Shown here: in pieces, positions 23,701-29,937 of the stretch
Layout: the number at the start of each line of letters is the position of its first letter
Position numbering within the stretch: position 1 is the stretch's first letter
Assembly: GCA_029263455.1 (NCBI GenBank)
Contig: JAJCXM010000007.1
Span: 1 to 64,000, forward strand
DNA: 64,000 nucleotides
Direction of reading: 5' to 3'
Source of the DNA: Holophagae bacterium
GTDB lineage: Bacteria > Acidobacteriota > Holophagae > Acanthopleuribacterales > Acanthopleuribacteraceae
Made by a program: the position numbers and the translations under genes
Notes under the pieces: generated by a model
Seen by the model: only the letters and a program-made list of their open reading frames with translations
The model's database searches: none
Told to the model about the DNA's origin: nothing

Positions 23701-26700
23701 CAGCTGGCTATTTGGGCCGAAGAGGCGGGCGAAATAGGCACCGTCAGGCAAGGCCTCGCCATCTGGATCTTTGCCGTCAACCGTGATAGATCCTTGACCA
23801 AGCTGAGTCGAGAACGAAAACTGTTCTTCGTTCTTGCGATCAAAAACAGCCAAGCGCAAAGGTGAAATCGGCAAATCCCAATAGAGCGTTAACTGGTCTT
23901 GTACTCCGTCGTTGTTAGGCGATATGTAGGGTTGGCTTGCACCAAAATCACCGTTCCTAATCGAAAAACCAATCGATGCAAGGTTATCTGATTCGTTCGA
24001 TTCGGCGATTTCGTTTGCGGGATCAACCGTCAGGACCAAAGATGATATATCTGGGGCTGCAGTGAATGTGAAATTGATGGTGAGGGTGCCAGGACCAATG
24101 GTGTGAACGGAACTATCTAGCAAAGGTCCATCGATTTGGTTTGCTCTCAACTCAATGGTTGCGTTAGATGCCGTAGTCGCCCCTGTATTTGCGACATCCA
24201 CCGTCAAGGTTGTGGATTCGCCATCTCCTGGCCAATAGGGTTCCAAGGAAATGGTCTGATCTGAAATACTTAGATTTGCAGCGCCTTGCACCAAGATAGG
24301 TATAAAAGCAATGTTGTCGTCTAGCCTCAGTTCAGGGTCGGTCGTTTCCGCGACAAAAACAAGATAGTGACTTCCTGAAAATGTAACTGGATCCACCGTA
24401 AAGTCAAACGTGTGTGCGGCGCCCGCCGACAATGACGCGAGATTGACGCTGTTTGATAATTCAAGACCATCTTGATGATCCAAGCGCAAGTGCACCATGA
24501 TGTCATTTAAGGCGCTATTGCCGTTATTAGAAACATCAATCGAAACCTCTAATGGCTCACCTTGTAGGTGGGGAGGAGGGTCGAGTAACACCGTTGTCGG
24601 GTTGATGTGAAGGTTGCCCAGCAAATTCGCGTTGACTTGAAACGGCAAGGACTGGCCTTGATCGTCTTCGTCTATTTCGTCAAGAACCTGATCGGGATCA
24701 AGACTTACAACCATATTCCCAGTAAAGATCTGGTTGGGTTCGATGACGGATGAAAAACTTGTTGTGCTCTTGCCAGGAAGACTGATCGGAACATTTTGAA
24801 TGGGAATCGAGGTGCCATCGTCCAAGCTAATACGAACGGTCGTATTGCGACTGGCTACGTGCCGATTCACTATGGAGCCTTCTACCTGTACCGGCTGGCC
24901 CACGACTGAAGGGTTTGGCGTAATCGTAAGGCTATTGTTCACCCATTCGAGGTCTTCATGTGATCTTAAATCGATTAGGTGGTTTTCGAGGTTGTTTAGA
25001 AGTCGTCCATCTGGTGCCCCTACAGGCGTTATTTCCGCCCACAAATCAAGTTGCGTCAGCCAGTCAATAACAACCGATATCTGACGGGGATTGCTTGTGG
25101 GCAAGACGATGGTTTGTGTGGTCAGGACGATCCCACCCTGGCTCGGGTGACCGCTGTAAATGGTTAGGTCTGCTTCTGGGGGTGTAGTTGTTCCTAATGA
25201 GAAGATATTAAACTGCAGATCGATCGATTTGGGGATGGTGTCGAAAAGCGTGAAGACATCACCCGTGGATTGATTGGCGAGAATTGCCAGGTCCACACCC
25301 GCATATGCCGGTTGCACATTGACTGGAAACAGGACGAGATTGTTCTCCAGATTTACATCGCCTGTTGCCGTCACCGAAAATGTGACCTGATGAAGGCCAA
25401 TCTCGCTAGGAATCCAGGACAATTGGATAGGTAAGGTTGAGCCCGGAATGAGAGCTGCGTGATTTTGATCGTAAATGGTGATTGCTGGCCCAGATGGTGG
25501 ATCTACTGCAATTTGTACATTGAAGCTACTCGCTTCCACCGTGCCTATATTAACGACCTCACAAACAAGGATAGCGGATTCGTTGGGTACAGGGTTAATG
25601 GGCTGAATGGCGGTTGCTTCAAAACCAAGATCAGGACCTTGAGCTTGGTGAATGTAGGGACGAACCCATTGATTATTGAACGAATTTGATTCTGGTGTAG
25701 TTGTGGTCAATTGAATGACCAAGTCGTAGGCTGATAAATCGGTAGGGTGATTGAATTGAAATGAAAAGATTTGTTGCGTTGCGGGCGCTAAAGTCGGCCA
25801 ATTCTGACTCTCTAGAGGCAAGGTAGATTGGTCGGGCAGTCGCAGGAAAGCATCCAAAACAACATTGTCGGCAGCCACGGAGCCAATATTTTCGAAGACA
25901 CCATTAACGGTTTGCATGTCTCCCAAACCTGCGTTTTCTGGCATGAGGATGATTGAATTTGAATCAATCGACAGGTCAGGAAACTGAGCATTTGCAAGCA
26001 CTTCTAGGGCCATAGCAGTTGAATAACAACCTGCATTCCATGATCCATTGTCGGATTGTGTCGTTTCCAGCAGTTGCAGAAAAACATTGTTGGGTCGATT
26101 CGCCAATTGGCTAACTTTGGCGTATTGGGCCGTGCTAACCAGTTCATTTGCATTGATTGCAAGCATGCCATCGGCGCGAACCATCGTATCTAAGGCTGAA
26201 AAAGCGAGGTCAGTTTGAACTTCTAAACCCGAAACCAGGTTCTGCCGCAAAAAGAATTCGAGTACCAAGCCCGACTCGTAAATGGTGCCGTTGTCTTGTC
26301 CCCAGAGTCCTGATTGCGACTGTTGGGCTAAAACCCAGCTAACCGACGCTTGAATCGCATCTTGAAATTGAGGAAGGTCAGCCTCGTGTAGCGCCAAACC
26401 CGCTAACACCGTATCGAATAGGTTTCCGAGATACGGCGATCTCAATGCGAATGAACCATCGGCACGTTGATTTGCAATCAAGTTAGAGATGCGGCTGATG
26501 TCGTTTTGACCGACCTCCGAGAGCAAGCGCGATACATATGCAGTCTCCTCGAGTGACTGATCTGACCTAGCCTGAAGAACTTGTAAATAGGGTGATATGT
26601 TTAGACCAACCGAACGCAACGCTCTAAGTACCTGGGTCGTATCGCGAACCTTGGATGATTCATGATCAGAGAAAAGACCGTTTGTCTCGCGTGAGAGTAA

Positions 26701-27828
26701 AAAGATCCGAGCCAAGTCGAGGTCGGCCTGATTGGTTCTTCCTTTCAAATGAGGAACGTGAAAGTCAAGTAGGCCTCGACCTGATGTTGTTCTTTGAAAC
26801 TTCCGAGAAACAGCTTCGATGAATGTTGAAAAAACGGGAAAAACGCTTGGCCCAAATACCGACTCTCCCTCAAGGACGACAAAAATCGCTTTAAGTTCTT
26901 GCCTAGATGCTGATGGTACTCGTATCCCCTCGGCATCGATTACTTGTTGTAGCGTCACAAACTGTTGCGTGGCACTTAGGTTCTGGCCTGCAGAAGGATA
27001 AAGACCATTGTCTGTTTGGATCTCAAGACTAGACAACAATACGAACGGGTCTACTTCATCTGCTTCATAAAATCCCATCAAATACAGATCCAGGGGTGAA
27101 TAAGTTTGAAATGGCTGCGCACTGACGAATTGATCTAAACCCGTTTCAATCCAACTGTTTCCATACATGAATGAACCGGAACTATCCAATAGGAAATTCC
27201 AATGGCCCGGATCCGTTCCGTGTAATAAAGCGTTTGACGGGATCCCAGCATCCAAAAACTGAATGTGAGCGAGCCAACGATGGCCTAACTCGTGAAGAAG
27301 AATAGTCTCAAATTGGCGATATGCGTCGGGATTTACTGACAGGAATCGCACCGCCTCACCTAACTCTGAGAAACCGCTTAAACGACCGCTGGACCCAAAG
27401 AATTCGGCTGAATCAAAGAGGTCGCGCCCTATACCTGTAACTGAATTTTTGATGGGCGTTCTGAATCCTGCTGCGAAGTTAAAGTATTCGAATCCACTGA
27501 CCATGAAAACTTCATCAAATACATCACCAAAATCTTGAACGATCTTTTGGTAAAGGGCTGCCCGTAAAAAGGGGTTAACGTCCTGTGGTGACTGAGCGTT
27601 AAATAGGTCTTCATCTTTGGAGAAGCGGTAGACGACGAAGCGATCGCCGACATGTCGCAGGACGAAGTCTGCAGGACTGACCGCCGATGTTTTGTGACTT
27701 TCGATCAGGTTGACAAGGTCCTTTTCGTCAACCGTTAAACATCGATCCACATGAGTCGAACAAAAAAGACAAAATAGGAAAAGTCCCATTACAACTCGAT
27801 CCCCCCCAGAATAGACATTTTTACTCAA
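8773..27828 (-). CDS. Giant secreted multidomain protein: HELGH peptidase-like, alpha-toroid, Ig/CARDB stalk, dockerin-like end (6351 aa)
   Basis: The start is TTG at 27828. An ATG at 27789 begins MGLFLFCLFC, so the start is uncertain, but a signal peptide is present either way. In order: a zinc-peptidase-like region with H179-E-L-G-H183, a candidate third ligand H209 in G-H-W, and M221 in S-F-M-Y-G-N. Next is a terpenoid-cyclase-like alpha/alpha-toroid region (~375-615; repeated G-x-W/G-x-F blocks). CARDB-type sandwiches occupy ~620-1280. Four FlgD/CHU-C-like S-P-N-x-D-G units lie near 1300, 1835, 2540 and 2745. FN3/Ig domains cover ~3120-3700, a discoidin-like domain ~3715-3850, a propeller ~4120-4380 and CARDB ~4460-4900. 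Nine ~79-residue Ig repeats span ~4903-5615, a Hydin/ASH-like domain ~5615-5815 and a propeller ~5820-6310. The C-terminus carries one dockerin-like loop (DIDNNGQINVLDW). It lies 45 bases after the membrane protein gene and overlaps the next start. Inferred: a long surface fibre bearing an N-terminal enzyme-like head; activity is unproven. Confidence 0.9.
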   Translation of the reverse strand: MSKNVYSGGDRVVMGLFLFCLFCSTHVDRCLTVDEKDLVNLIESHKTSAVSPADFVLRHVGDRFVVYRFSKDEDLFNAQSPQDVNPFLRAALYQKIVQDFGDVFDEVFMVSGFEYFNFAAGFRTPIKNSVTGIGRDLFDSAEFFGSSGRLSGFSELGEAVRFLSVNPDAYRQFETILLHELGHRWLAHIQFLDAGIPSNALLHGTDPGHWNFLLDSSGSFMYGNSWIETGLDQFVSAQPFQTYSPLDLYLMGFYEADEVDPFVLLSSLEIQTDNGLYPSAGQNLSATQQFVTLQQVIDAEGIRVPSASRQELKAIFVVLEGESVFGPSVFPVFSTFIEAVSRKFQRTTSGRGLLDFHVPHLKGRTNQADLDLARIFLLSRETNGLFSDHESSKVRDTTQVLRALRSVGLNISPYLQVLQARSDQSLEETAYVSRLLSEVGQNDISRISNLIANQRADGSFALRSPYLGNLFDTVLAGLALHEADLPQFQDAIQASVSWVLAQQSQSGLWGQDNGTIYESGLVLEFFLRQNLVSGLEVQTDLAFSALDTMVRADGMLAINANELVSTAQYAKVSQLANRPNNVFLQLLETTQSDNGSWNAGCYSTAMALEVLANAQFPDLSIDSNSIILMPENAGLGDMQTVNGVFENIGSVAADNVVLDAFLRLPDQSTLPLESQNWPTLAPATQQIFSFQFNHPTDLSAYDLVIQLTTTTPESNSFNNQWVRPYIHQAQGPDLGFEATAIQPINPVPNESAILVCEVVNIGTVEASSFNVQIAVDPPSGPAITIYDQNHAALIPGSTLPIQLSWIPSEIGLHQVTFSVTATGDVNLENNLVLFPVNVQPAYAGVDLAILANQSTGDVFTLFDTIPKSIDLQFNIFSLGTTTPPEADLTIYSGHPSQGGIVLTTQTIVLPTSNPRQISVVIDWLTQLDLWAEITPVGAPDGRLLNNLENHLIDLRSHEDLEWVNNSLTITPNPSVVGQPVQVEGSIVNRHVASRNTTVRISLDDGTSIPIQNVPISLPGKSTTSFSSVIEPNQIFTGNMVVSLDPDQVLDEIDEDDQGQSLPFQVNANLLGNLHINPTTVLLDPPPHLQGEPLEVSIDVSNNGNSALNDIMVHLRLDHQDGLELSNSVNLASLSAGAAHTFDFTVDPVTFSGSHYLVFVAETTDPELRLDDNIAFIPILVQGAANLSISDQTISLEPYWPGDGESTTLTVDVANTGATTASNATIELRANQIDGPLLDSSVHTIGPGTLTINFTFTAAPDISSLVLTVDPANEIAESNESDNLASIGFSIRNGDFGASQPYISPNNDGVQDQLTLYWDLPISPLRLAVFDRKNEEQFSFSTQLGQGSITVDGKDPDGEALPDGAYFARLFGPNSQLPLRELTFIIDTNRTKISEALAYQDLSWNLSTQQEYVMPGDTWFQWGPVGAFLYSRSHDDSGSGPEYTYQYQSPDQSLKGSLWVEETPFSNDPIVGPRLDLSNHANPGFVWFQSDDLSGDMEYLLYPHISFPSGPPVATFTRPVADEVLAWVQTDKLLVKSGGSVGLVDTGASAFSPLPMATPWHDGFVDQKQFGDELYFLIELQTEFVLAAIDLNTLTIRSLVDWSKSEFENSMVSVLKADSSWILAAKDTTNSISDLYFFDPSAEIATGWTDIFSEPPDDARLLTDGLHVLTDNPWNYPPIQQITNWKTLDRFHIPTSQAEYLKGLFSPDNLHVANIVQTGFDPEQPEHSAVMAQPSSNMVLDFEATVSAQYAVRLQGTVSDRYLKSWQLEYADGGMPDMWIPTALLGTRNIRNAYIATWIPPQAGSYFLRITATDLAGNRIRKAQAVQVASQPLFGNVSPSSWAISPNLDGVQDELHLQFEVFQLPFEAQFRVKDDAGSVVYASNQTIASLGPAQWVWDGSGLNGVAPDGTYQIELNGIPFEILVDTLAPNISFQIDDPIRQRADTQGRCIGIQSLGVPYDLSIDDQNLTSWHLEKETAAGLWQSLQSGSQTHANFQTDNLGNILRGCYRPQLWLEDSLNQNLRLIATDAAGNQTVLYQTPMYPQVVWTLDGTSHQTTFDAAGSDLGDQPYTALQQLVFVATLPADRFPIDLTAIHLNSSRITDFYADSRQFESAIMQPRIDPTVIPFDSQQDRYRLEFEDANGSTYLTEWLTESDVQFEAHNKNGQLQLSVISREPIRRVEGIFLGAKSYQDSQTQTYALEAPFELAYNTNQGGQCGNVGESFTAATISFPIDTPNWLNELPPAIGLVSFQFADLRLETDFGVLEFSDIMATSRCDELTFKPIAECRSLPELAFEVFKPTANESFNQVELQFFSDANSLNPISPLMTVAEITRLVIPFTGSQSRSVFLRSTSGAQSVRWLINTRDPSFFSMTPFALVDDNRSQIVKNIIAPTAEIQVDMDDPIWCVPSACEVLTGKAQRPLTIQQSFLPTLPAGYQLHGADCIAESASCHQLTAITAVNASSTVTRNLTFEWDDDQNDLLIINIIQLRDELDWDLVFDFQLPNGTCASHIQTISFDQSAACSQDSTLPVTFAPSTPPTPVKRFSPNDDGQQDQLNWTLNIGSNATLRAFIATQAGQPVRLIRPWLPVTSGTLVLAWDGKNELDQVLADGSYRLHVISEGCGGRQSELQSPIILDTQPPAVLIHQPLSGAVLLPNDAVVSVNDESGIAESNLRLTSVADPSQSTLIWTSQNQSLDQASVVSLSSTQPGLYDLLLEALDKAGNTSNDLVQIELFPNDVIRSFECIPRVFSPNNDGIADQVSVSFYLEEPATVTLSVAGSTSGNILVNQPMPVGQSQISFDGTIGAQALMTGSYSMTLSAQTTGVSSALLTFKVDVNRPQVSFAAPTPDQLFEVPNIELEINVSDPQLQSWLLTGTFANGHIAPIYQSSNEANALIIPVDLMVDGPTSFMLHAQDTVGNWRQETRTVELDTLPPILTVEPLTTTVFEPGESVTLTAEWSDEHPESMEIVLDSQLVFVQSLGPQTSGSLNMPFDVPYLPEDHYPFLVRCSDSLGHVTERNFTVAVDIQPPQVSLLPPANNPIRSEWPIIGTAWDSNLDRFELELALISGGIPGPFQRLVTRSQPITQAELYRLAVLPPDGEYRLRLIAWDRQGRHASTILDFSVDRTPPITPVGASIQTLIVGQGSNRRGVVTLNWVANSESDLQGYIVSRNGILVSTLLEAPFYSDENLSNGSWTYQIQAIDLAGNQSLPTTPLTAIVDILPPNLAIFVPEYDALVGTQVTIQGSVIDLHLAQWTLMAGAGSNPTNWSTIQTSTQSLPFGSLGTWNPISLTSGIYQLRLFAEDLFGNQAESRTQVSLDSLAPEPPGKPTVILIGNSLYVNWTWSVSPDVMQYIVYANGGRNGQISDPPFEYVNPPDGTYVFEVASEDLAGNKSALSVPSDPYILDRNAPHAIWVQPVPDTRFDSTLNLFVRFDAQDIDTAEFQYREASQSWTTITTILDPPWNTIWDATSLADGLIELRCLATDLTANTDPAPTVIQVEKGDIDPPQPPSGVTAVLMGDEVQLNWDLASDLDLAETLIFRDQLQIAALPIPQDTYADSAIQLGEIYSYQLQSKDNSGNLSPLTAPIEVRIQAVTVETPPSLYVQQPFELVGVAPAGYLTVTVSDESTPIQTVNVEADRSFSIAVGGLQQGLHVLSFQAKQGTTSATYPLDHSVQISGDPDPVTQLEATINADIPPHVELTWVEPISPIEGYRICKNGEHVDGNELVTPLISQFTSTFQPLSLANMIDGSDLTLWQSTGDSEVFMMTFNESVQLGHLVFDWDANGAFPHTLRIEAWLDGEWFVISDVPIANTARYDSQYFDPLPGVFSTDFRLTLNASSAFGIWEFEWRQPTTRAAPLDQWTDPDDRFGIHTYEVKTVSHWGKQASKQLTIMLGDADPPLPPSNLSATVTGDEVNIGFTSSASPDVAFHRIRRNQIIRTDLTVPINSFQDTGLPVGSYAYTVTAVDNSGNESTAIGPVEIVITNSAVNAPILAANIDTIAKRVVLDWIDLNPLIQDYELLRKASSQAPNAFERVNSGPPFIAKTWIDRPSGGNFDYQVIASYQNGTSIVSNQVSIEFPNFGPLILSPNVNRSTAIIAPAPTDVEGIAKANHYISMDVDRQIQGTVTSSAEHRIRDLRTTAIVPDHLSLSSSGQWLAAADASTVEITDLINQQTTNLSVTQNAHSLKFDPLSRFLTLIDGPDQMPGTLRGFRLDTGQEWQIASVSAVSSFLWVDLNHVVFATGTHVMILDVSAGTQALLWISASVIRQILLDSLRQRIFVVTSTDPSEFWSLSFQGEAIHVMDIDLNSRVFAVPLSAQLIVQATTGQAEIWSLDENHQITGSQALDLPMDHQLVGTFADAGLIFTQNPQSTLFAGDRLSNDPFDEIGWAQTNLAFEILPASILIAQLDGPQTHIRHWTPAGYFKYELPPLSAGHHLLTARSTNPFDLTKSEPSSLNLFTSLTHLPDLRLDAQFFLALPTLAVPGDAISFLITASNQGADQAQDVWMQWWLTDSNSNISTPFSPTYVAKIDARTSVQSGQLLNTSPLNPGTYRMSAQIDPDNDIQEQSEDNNIAHREFYLQQAGQTSMEIAEIIDARAGDPVSFTTTIANTSTLLSELHLSVGIENEQGQVVHSFEPVTFDLPQNQHQISNWTWDPQQSFAGIYRVRARLDQSAMTILESTQSFDLFQEPDLRINLLAIPQPLPTAQAFDVQFKVSNKASHVYMTQLSWTLKVCRLTGELLSQDQGLLPNLLPGGFSNVDAVLSDLVVVPDVEVRVSVFQDGQLAAVWTEIRTVDPSIIQSANLGIYPGSLRPLVGTPLEVSARISNTGNQNLTTELTMELQRWQAPDFVTLTSENWQVSDLAPTQAAQQAWQLDSQSYTAGRHRLLLSSDQGFISDRSVEFDFLEDLVPRIVITGIPQLGVGEPDITPEITVVDNETPMPIAQIWLNQQPYTSGTSLSQDGAYLLEVEVTDQSGHFAAKREFFSIDSQAPQIDVLGIVDQGIYTDMVLPWVIISDPHLFDHTVLLDDMPYSLGTPIETLGMHLLAVTAIDVLGHQSQQTIEFEIISSPSTLLAFNGIQPNGLYNVPVIVNIDLFNGANLRGFEWLDQPVSAPLLIDQPGPNWLHAWAEAVDGSWTQHIFAQVIMDYTAPVIEVQGVANQHYRNDVTPIVFVDGAPASMTQLQLNGQPFQSGTPISIEGSYQLQVIAIDEAGNVAQASRDFVIDKTAPVIFLAGVQHGLTYQTDVNLTWNLSDPWLDRQEARLNGALIQSPFVVRTSGYYIVEILGTDLAGNSASEKRAFTLDRDAPLILISGVFDGQVTATSLTPIVDILDDDLTFSSVLLNGVPFTSGDLLTADNDYTLIVEAHDATGNIVIRTLQFSIDTVPPQIQVQGVVDGATYNNPVTPVIQINDAHPGSFQFMLDRVPFSSGTSVSALGNHTLTLRAEDLAGNLSKTQVNFTIEGEGAPIIQILGVQNSAFYNQTVFPDYSVQLADPNTTMVRLNQQPFVGGSPVSNEGNYLFNVEASNKFGTVIKFADFVIDQTPPAIQVYGVVHQAQYLGTVTPYVDISDTYLSTHELTLNGLPFISGTPLSQQGSYILTAHATDLAGNASESIITFQINAPSTIGVFPNPVDFGNAFVAGFEDRQLFIINQSPQPLVLDEWQIDGSQAAFFSILSGTPLNLGPYQSGSIWLRYQPSELGVHQALLAIGSTQSIIQDISIELLGLRSASVVKIPEFIPFGRRTMNQSATTQFLLQNLSNQDQFILDELIDGLSIFSTDLDTPEQIPANASQNVTAYFLPPQTGPYSAKLTWAIDDPVLPYVESTLCGLGAMQTAWSAKPRFVNDDELKIWGNPDSSDLFVSRGPKLSHLQSNSLIPLLEAGENDQISGHNLTLDPAQALWFGHPVGLFSGNMSGMAQVACFDEIKSWTWATLIDAGYFLTNDNLLFQYQDGLRQIEADQSLTEVVDICWDAVNQDLLLLIPNQNEIRRLDIQTGQVTNWQSHALLGFATQLVAGADEHWTNHGTSIQRWSLGIPTEVVSSPIQITNLARTLEGIYWSTEKQDAIQFLSDGSPTSETVWQRTTPLVHTAAIDQETNDLVFVDQSDGSLYKQTNGSVPQWIMTHPDLQSIILMTYQQPNTYLAMDSAGDLFSINSLTPSIQLVQSTNLNQPLALVIGEPPLVLQGNQIFELTLPQPTPLISLAGNPVDMVPVPGANRIYWVADSANQTIWEVDLNLVTSTSAKSLTFIPDSIATFPDATLWVTSNGFVFDAFSEQLILGPFPSQKGSLIKSPTQDDLAWLIDHQAHTLFDLLPANSGFENWRDTGPSQWDIDNNGQINVLDWVISTTRALIDLQLPGSTQP
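10984..13122 (-). repeat. Nine tandem ~79-residue Ig-like repeats inside the 6351-aa protein
   Basis: About 2139 bases encode nine consecutive units of ~237 bases. The consensus is roughly P-x-I-x-V-x-G-V, Y-x-x-x-V-x-P, L-N-G-x-P-F-x-S-G-T, G-x-Y-x-L-x-V-x-A-x-D-x-A-G-N and F-x-I-D. Unit 3 is the most degenerate. The pattern matches the bacterial Ig-like domains that build cell-surface stalks. Divergence between units is high, so recent unequal crossing-over is not indicated here. Confidence 0.85.
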
Positions 27829-27873
27829 TCCAACGAGAATTTCGAGTCATTAATTTATCCATTCGCGTCTGGA

Positions 27874-29892
27874 TCAGGTAATTGTTTGGTGATAAACAAC
27901 TTTTGGTCTAATAAATAAAGCCAAAAAACCTAAATCCACCAAGCATGTCCAAAAAAATCGTCGATAAACAGGATCCGGAATATACTTAAATTCAATAAGG
28001 TGACGTCCCGTATTCTCGACTACGACGCCACAAAAAGAAGGTGAAACCTCATGGATGAGACCGGGCTCTCCATTAATTGAAACGTGCCAATTTGGATGAT
28101 ACGTCCATTTGGCTATCAAAAGTCCTGGTTCTTCAACCAGTGCAACCACAGCCTGATGTTCAGGCGATATGTCACTTATATCCAAGATACTCCCTTTTCC
28201 GTTCATGGTTGAATCGATCCCGATCACCATGTATTTGGCGTCAGATCGATATGTTCGAATCCAGGACAAAATGGTGTCCTTCTTTTCTTGTGAGTTGGCC
28301 GGTGAAAATGGTTGGTGATTCACAATCTCATACCTACTGGTTTGGTGATGATTTCGGTATAAACCGGAATCTAAGTTAACTAGCCAGGGAAATGTCCATT
28401 GACTAGGAGGTCCGATCGCCCAGCCTATATCCCAGAGTTGCCATATGTGTGGATTGCGGTAATCTGACTCATAAAGAAAATCTGAGTTCCATGACATGCT
28501 GTGCCACAAGAAACCTAGGTGTTCGACATGATTAACCAATCCGATATTGTGCCAAGCAATGCCTGTATATGCTACTTGGTCTGAGAATGGCAGTAGTGTG
28601 CGCGAGGGAATAGCCCCAGACTGAAAATCATCGCTTTGGTACTGTGCTGCCAGTGTGCTAAATTGATGAGATTTCTTATGCAAAACGGGCACATCAACCC
28701 ACGCCAACGTCAAAACGGACACCAGAGTTGGAAAGAGTCCGGCGAATGCTGCCGAACCAGTTAATTTGGGCCACTTTTTGAATAATCTCTCCGCAGCAAG
28801 TCCCGCAATGCAGAAGGAAAACCACTGAACCGGAAACAAAAACCTTTCGAACGGGATGTTCTCCGAAAAAGGCAGGACCCAGGTAACCGGGTTAAGGCCA
28901 GAGCGGCCAAGAAAAGCGATGCTCCAGAACGCAAATAACAAAATGAAGAATCGATACTGATTCTTAGCTACCAGCCACGCAAATCCGGCTAACGCACACC
29001 CAGTGATTAAAGGGAACGAATTGGTTGTATCCAGCAGGTTTCCGGTGATTAGAGCGCCGAAAATTTCGTTTACAGGATAGCTATCCCAATAAGCTTGGTG
29101 TTCAAAAATGGATCTATTGATCGTTGCGGAATCTTTCACAAGCGGTAGGATAAAAAAGAGCGACTTCAACAGGACCAGAGCCCCCCAAACAGTTCCGCGT
29201 TTTAAGGGTTGCCAGGATCTAAGATCTTTGGCGTTAAATAAGCCATCGATGACTAAGGTCAGAACCAAGACATAGCCAACAACCCAATGGCTCCACAGGC
29301 ACAGCCAACACCCGAAAACGGCGGGGTATAGAAGACGCCCATAACGTAGCCACTGGCGACCGAGTCCCAGTGCCAACGGAAACAGGACTATCGCCATGCA
29401 ATAAGGACCTAGGCCCGGACCAACCCAGGCTTGGTTAAGCCATTCAAAGCCAAATCGGAATTGGGTCGACGCAAAACAAGAAAACAGGGTAATCCAGCTT
29501 GCTTGGCTCCTCTCCAAGTCTAACCAGCGTAAGCCCACATACATCGATACGGGCCATAGAGTCCACGCACACAGCAGAATCAAAGCATAGGTAAGAGAAA
29601 TCGGGATTGATGTCACACGCGAAGCGAACCAGGTAAGCGTGTGTAGTAAATGTGGGTAGGTTCGAAAGAAGGGGTAGCCGCACGCCATACTTGGATCCCA
29701 GAAATCCCAGATCGGCAAACCTCGCTGATAAGCGGCATCCATCGCCTGGATTTCGGTGATATGAAGCAGGTGGTCGTTTGTCGGCAATTGGTAGCTTACA
29801 AGCGACGACAGATTAGACAAAAAGTGGAAGAGGCACAAAGAAAATATGAGGTGTTTGTAGCCGAGCCCGTTGAATCGAAAGATGCTATTCAA
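27874..29892 (-). CDS. Polytopic membrane glycosyltransferase-like protein (YfhO / GT-C type)
   Basis: 672 residues with about a dozen hydrophobic segments from residue ~14 to ~400 and one more at the C-terminus. The first large extracytoplasmic loop holds acidic residues (N-D-H-L-L-H-I-T-E ... D-P-S-M-A-C-G-Y-P-F-F), the layout of GT-C enzymes that use polyprenyl-phosphate sugars. The soluble C-terminal part (W-T-Y-H-P-N-W-H-V-S-I-N-G-E-P ... G-R-H-L-I-E-F-K-Y-I-P-D-P) is the block I know from YfhO-like proteins. The frame opens with TTG at 29892 and no nearby in-frame ATG precedes the first membrane segment; an upstream stop limits the start to a short window, so the exact start is uncertain. 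It follows the GT2 gene by 45 bases, paralleling the Bacillus csbB-yfhO pair. Inferred: transfers a sugar from a lipid carrier outside the cytoplasm, possibly onto the giant proteins encoded downstream. Confidence 0.75.
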   Translation of the reverse strand: MNSIFRFNGLGYKHLIFSLCLFHFLSNLSSLVSYQLPTNDHLLHITEIQAMDAAYQRGLPIWDFWDPSMACGYPFFRTYPHLLHTLTWFASRVTSIPISLTYALILLCAWTLWPVSMYVGLRWLDLERSQASWITLFSCFASTQFRFGFEWLNQAWVGPGLGPYCMAIVLFPLALGLGRQWLRYGRLLYPAVFGCWLCLWSHWVVGYVLVLTLVIDGLFNAKDLRSWQPLKRGTVWGALVLLKSLFFILPLVKDSATINRSIFEHQAYWDSYPVNEIFGALITGNLLDTTNSFPLITGCALAGFAWLVAKNQYRFFILLFAFWSIAFLGRSGLNPVTWVLPFSENIPFERFLFPVQWFSFCIAGLAAERLFKKWPKLTGSAAFAGLFPTLVSVLTLAWVDVPVLHKKSHQFSTLAAQYQSDDFQSGAIPSRTLLPFSDQVAYTGIAWHNIGLVNHVEHLGFLWHSMSWNSDFLYESDYRNPHIWQLWDIGWAIGPPSQWTFPWLVNLDSGLYRNHHQTSRYEIVNHQPFSPANSQEKKDTILSWIRTYRSDAKYMVIGIDSTMNGKGSILDISDISPEHQAVVALVEEPGLLIAKWTYHPNWHVSINGEPGLIHEVSPSFCGVVVENTGRHLIEFKYIPDPVYRRFFWTCLVDLGFLALFIRPKVVYHQTIT

Positions 29893-29937
29893 TGGCAGGT
29901 CCCGGTCTGCTGGCTCTTGCCATTCAATTTAACTCCG

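Noticed and set aside
29889-29930. Short ATG frame (MARASRPGPAIE) before the GT-C-like gene as a leader peptide or frameshifted start
   Set aside because: Only 12 codons. A GGAG lies upstream, but there is no sign of regulation, and a frameshift cannot be argued from one sequence.
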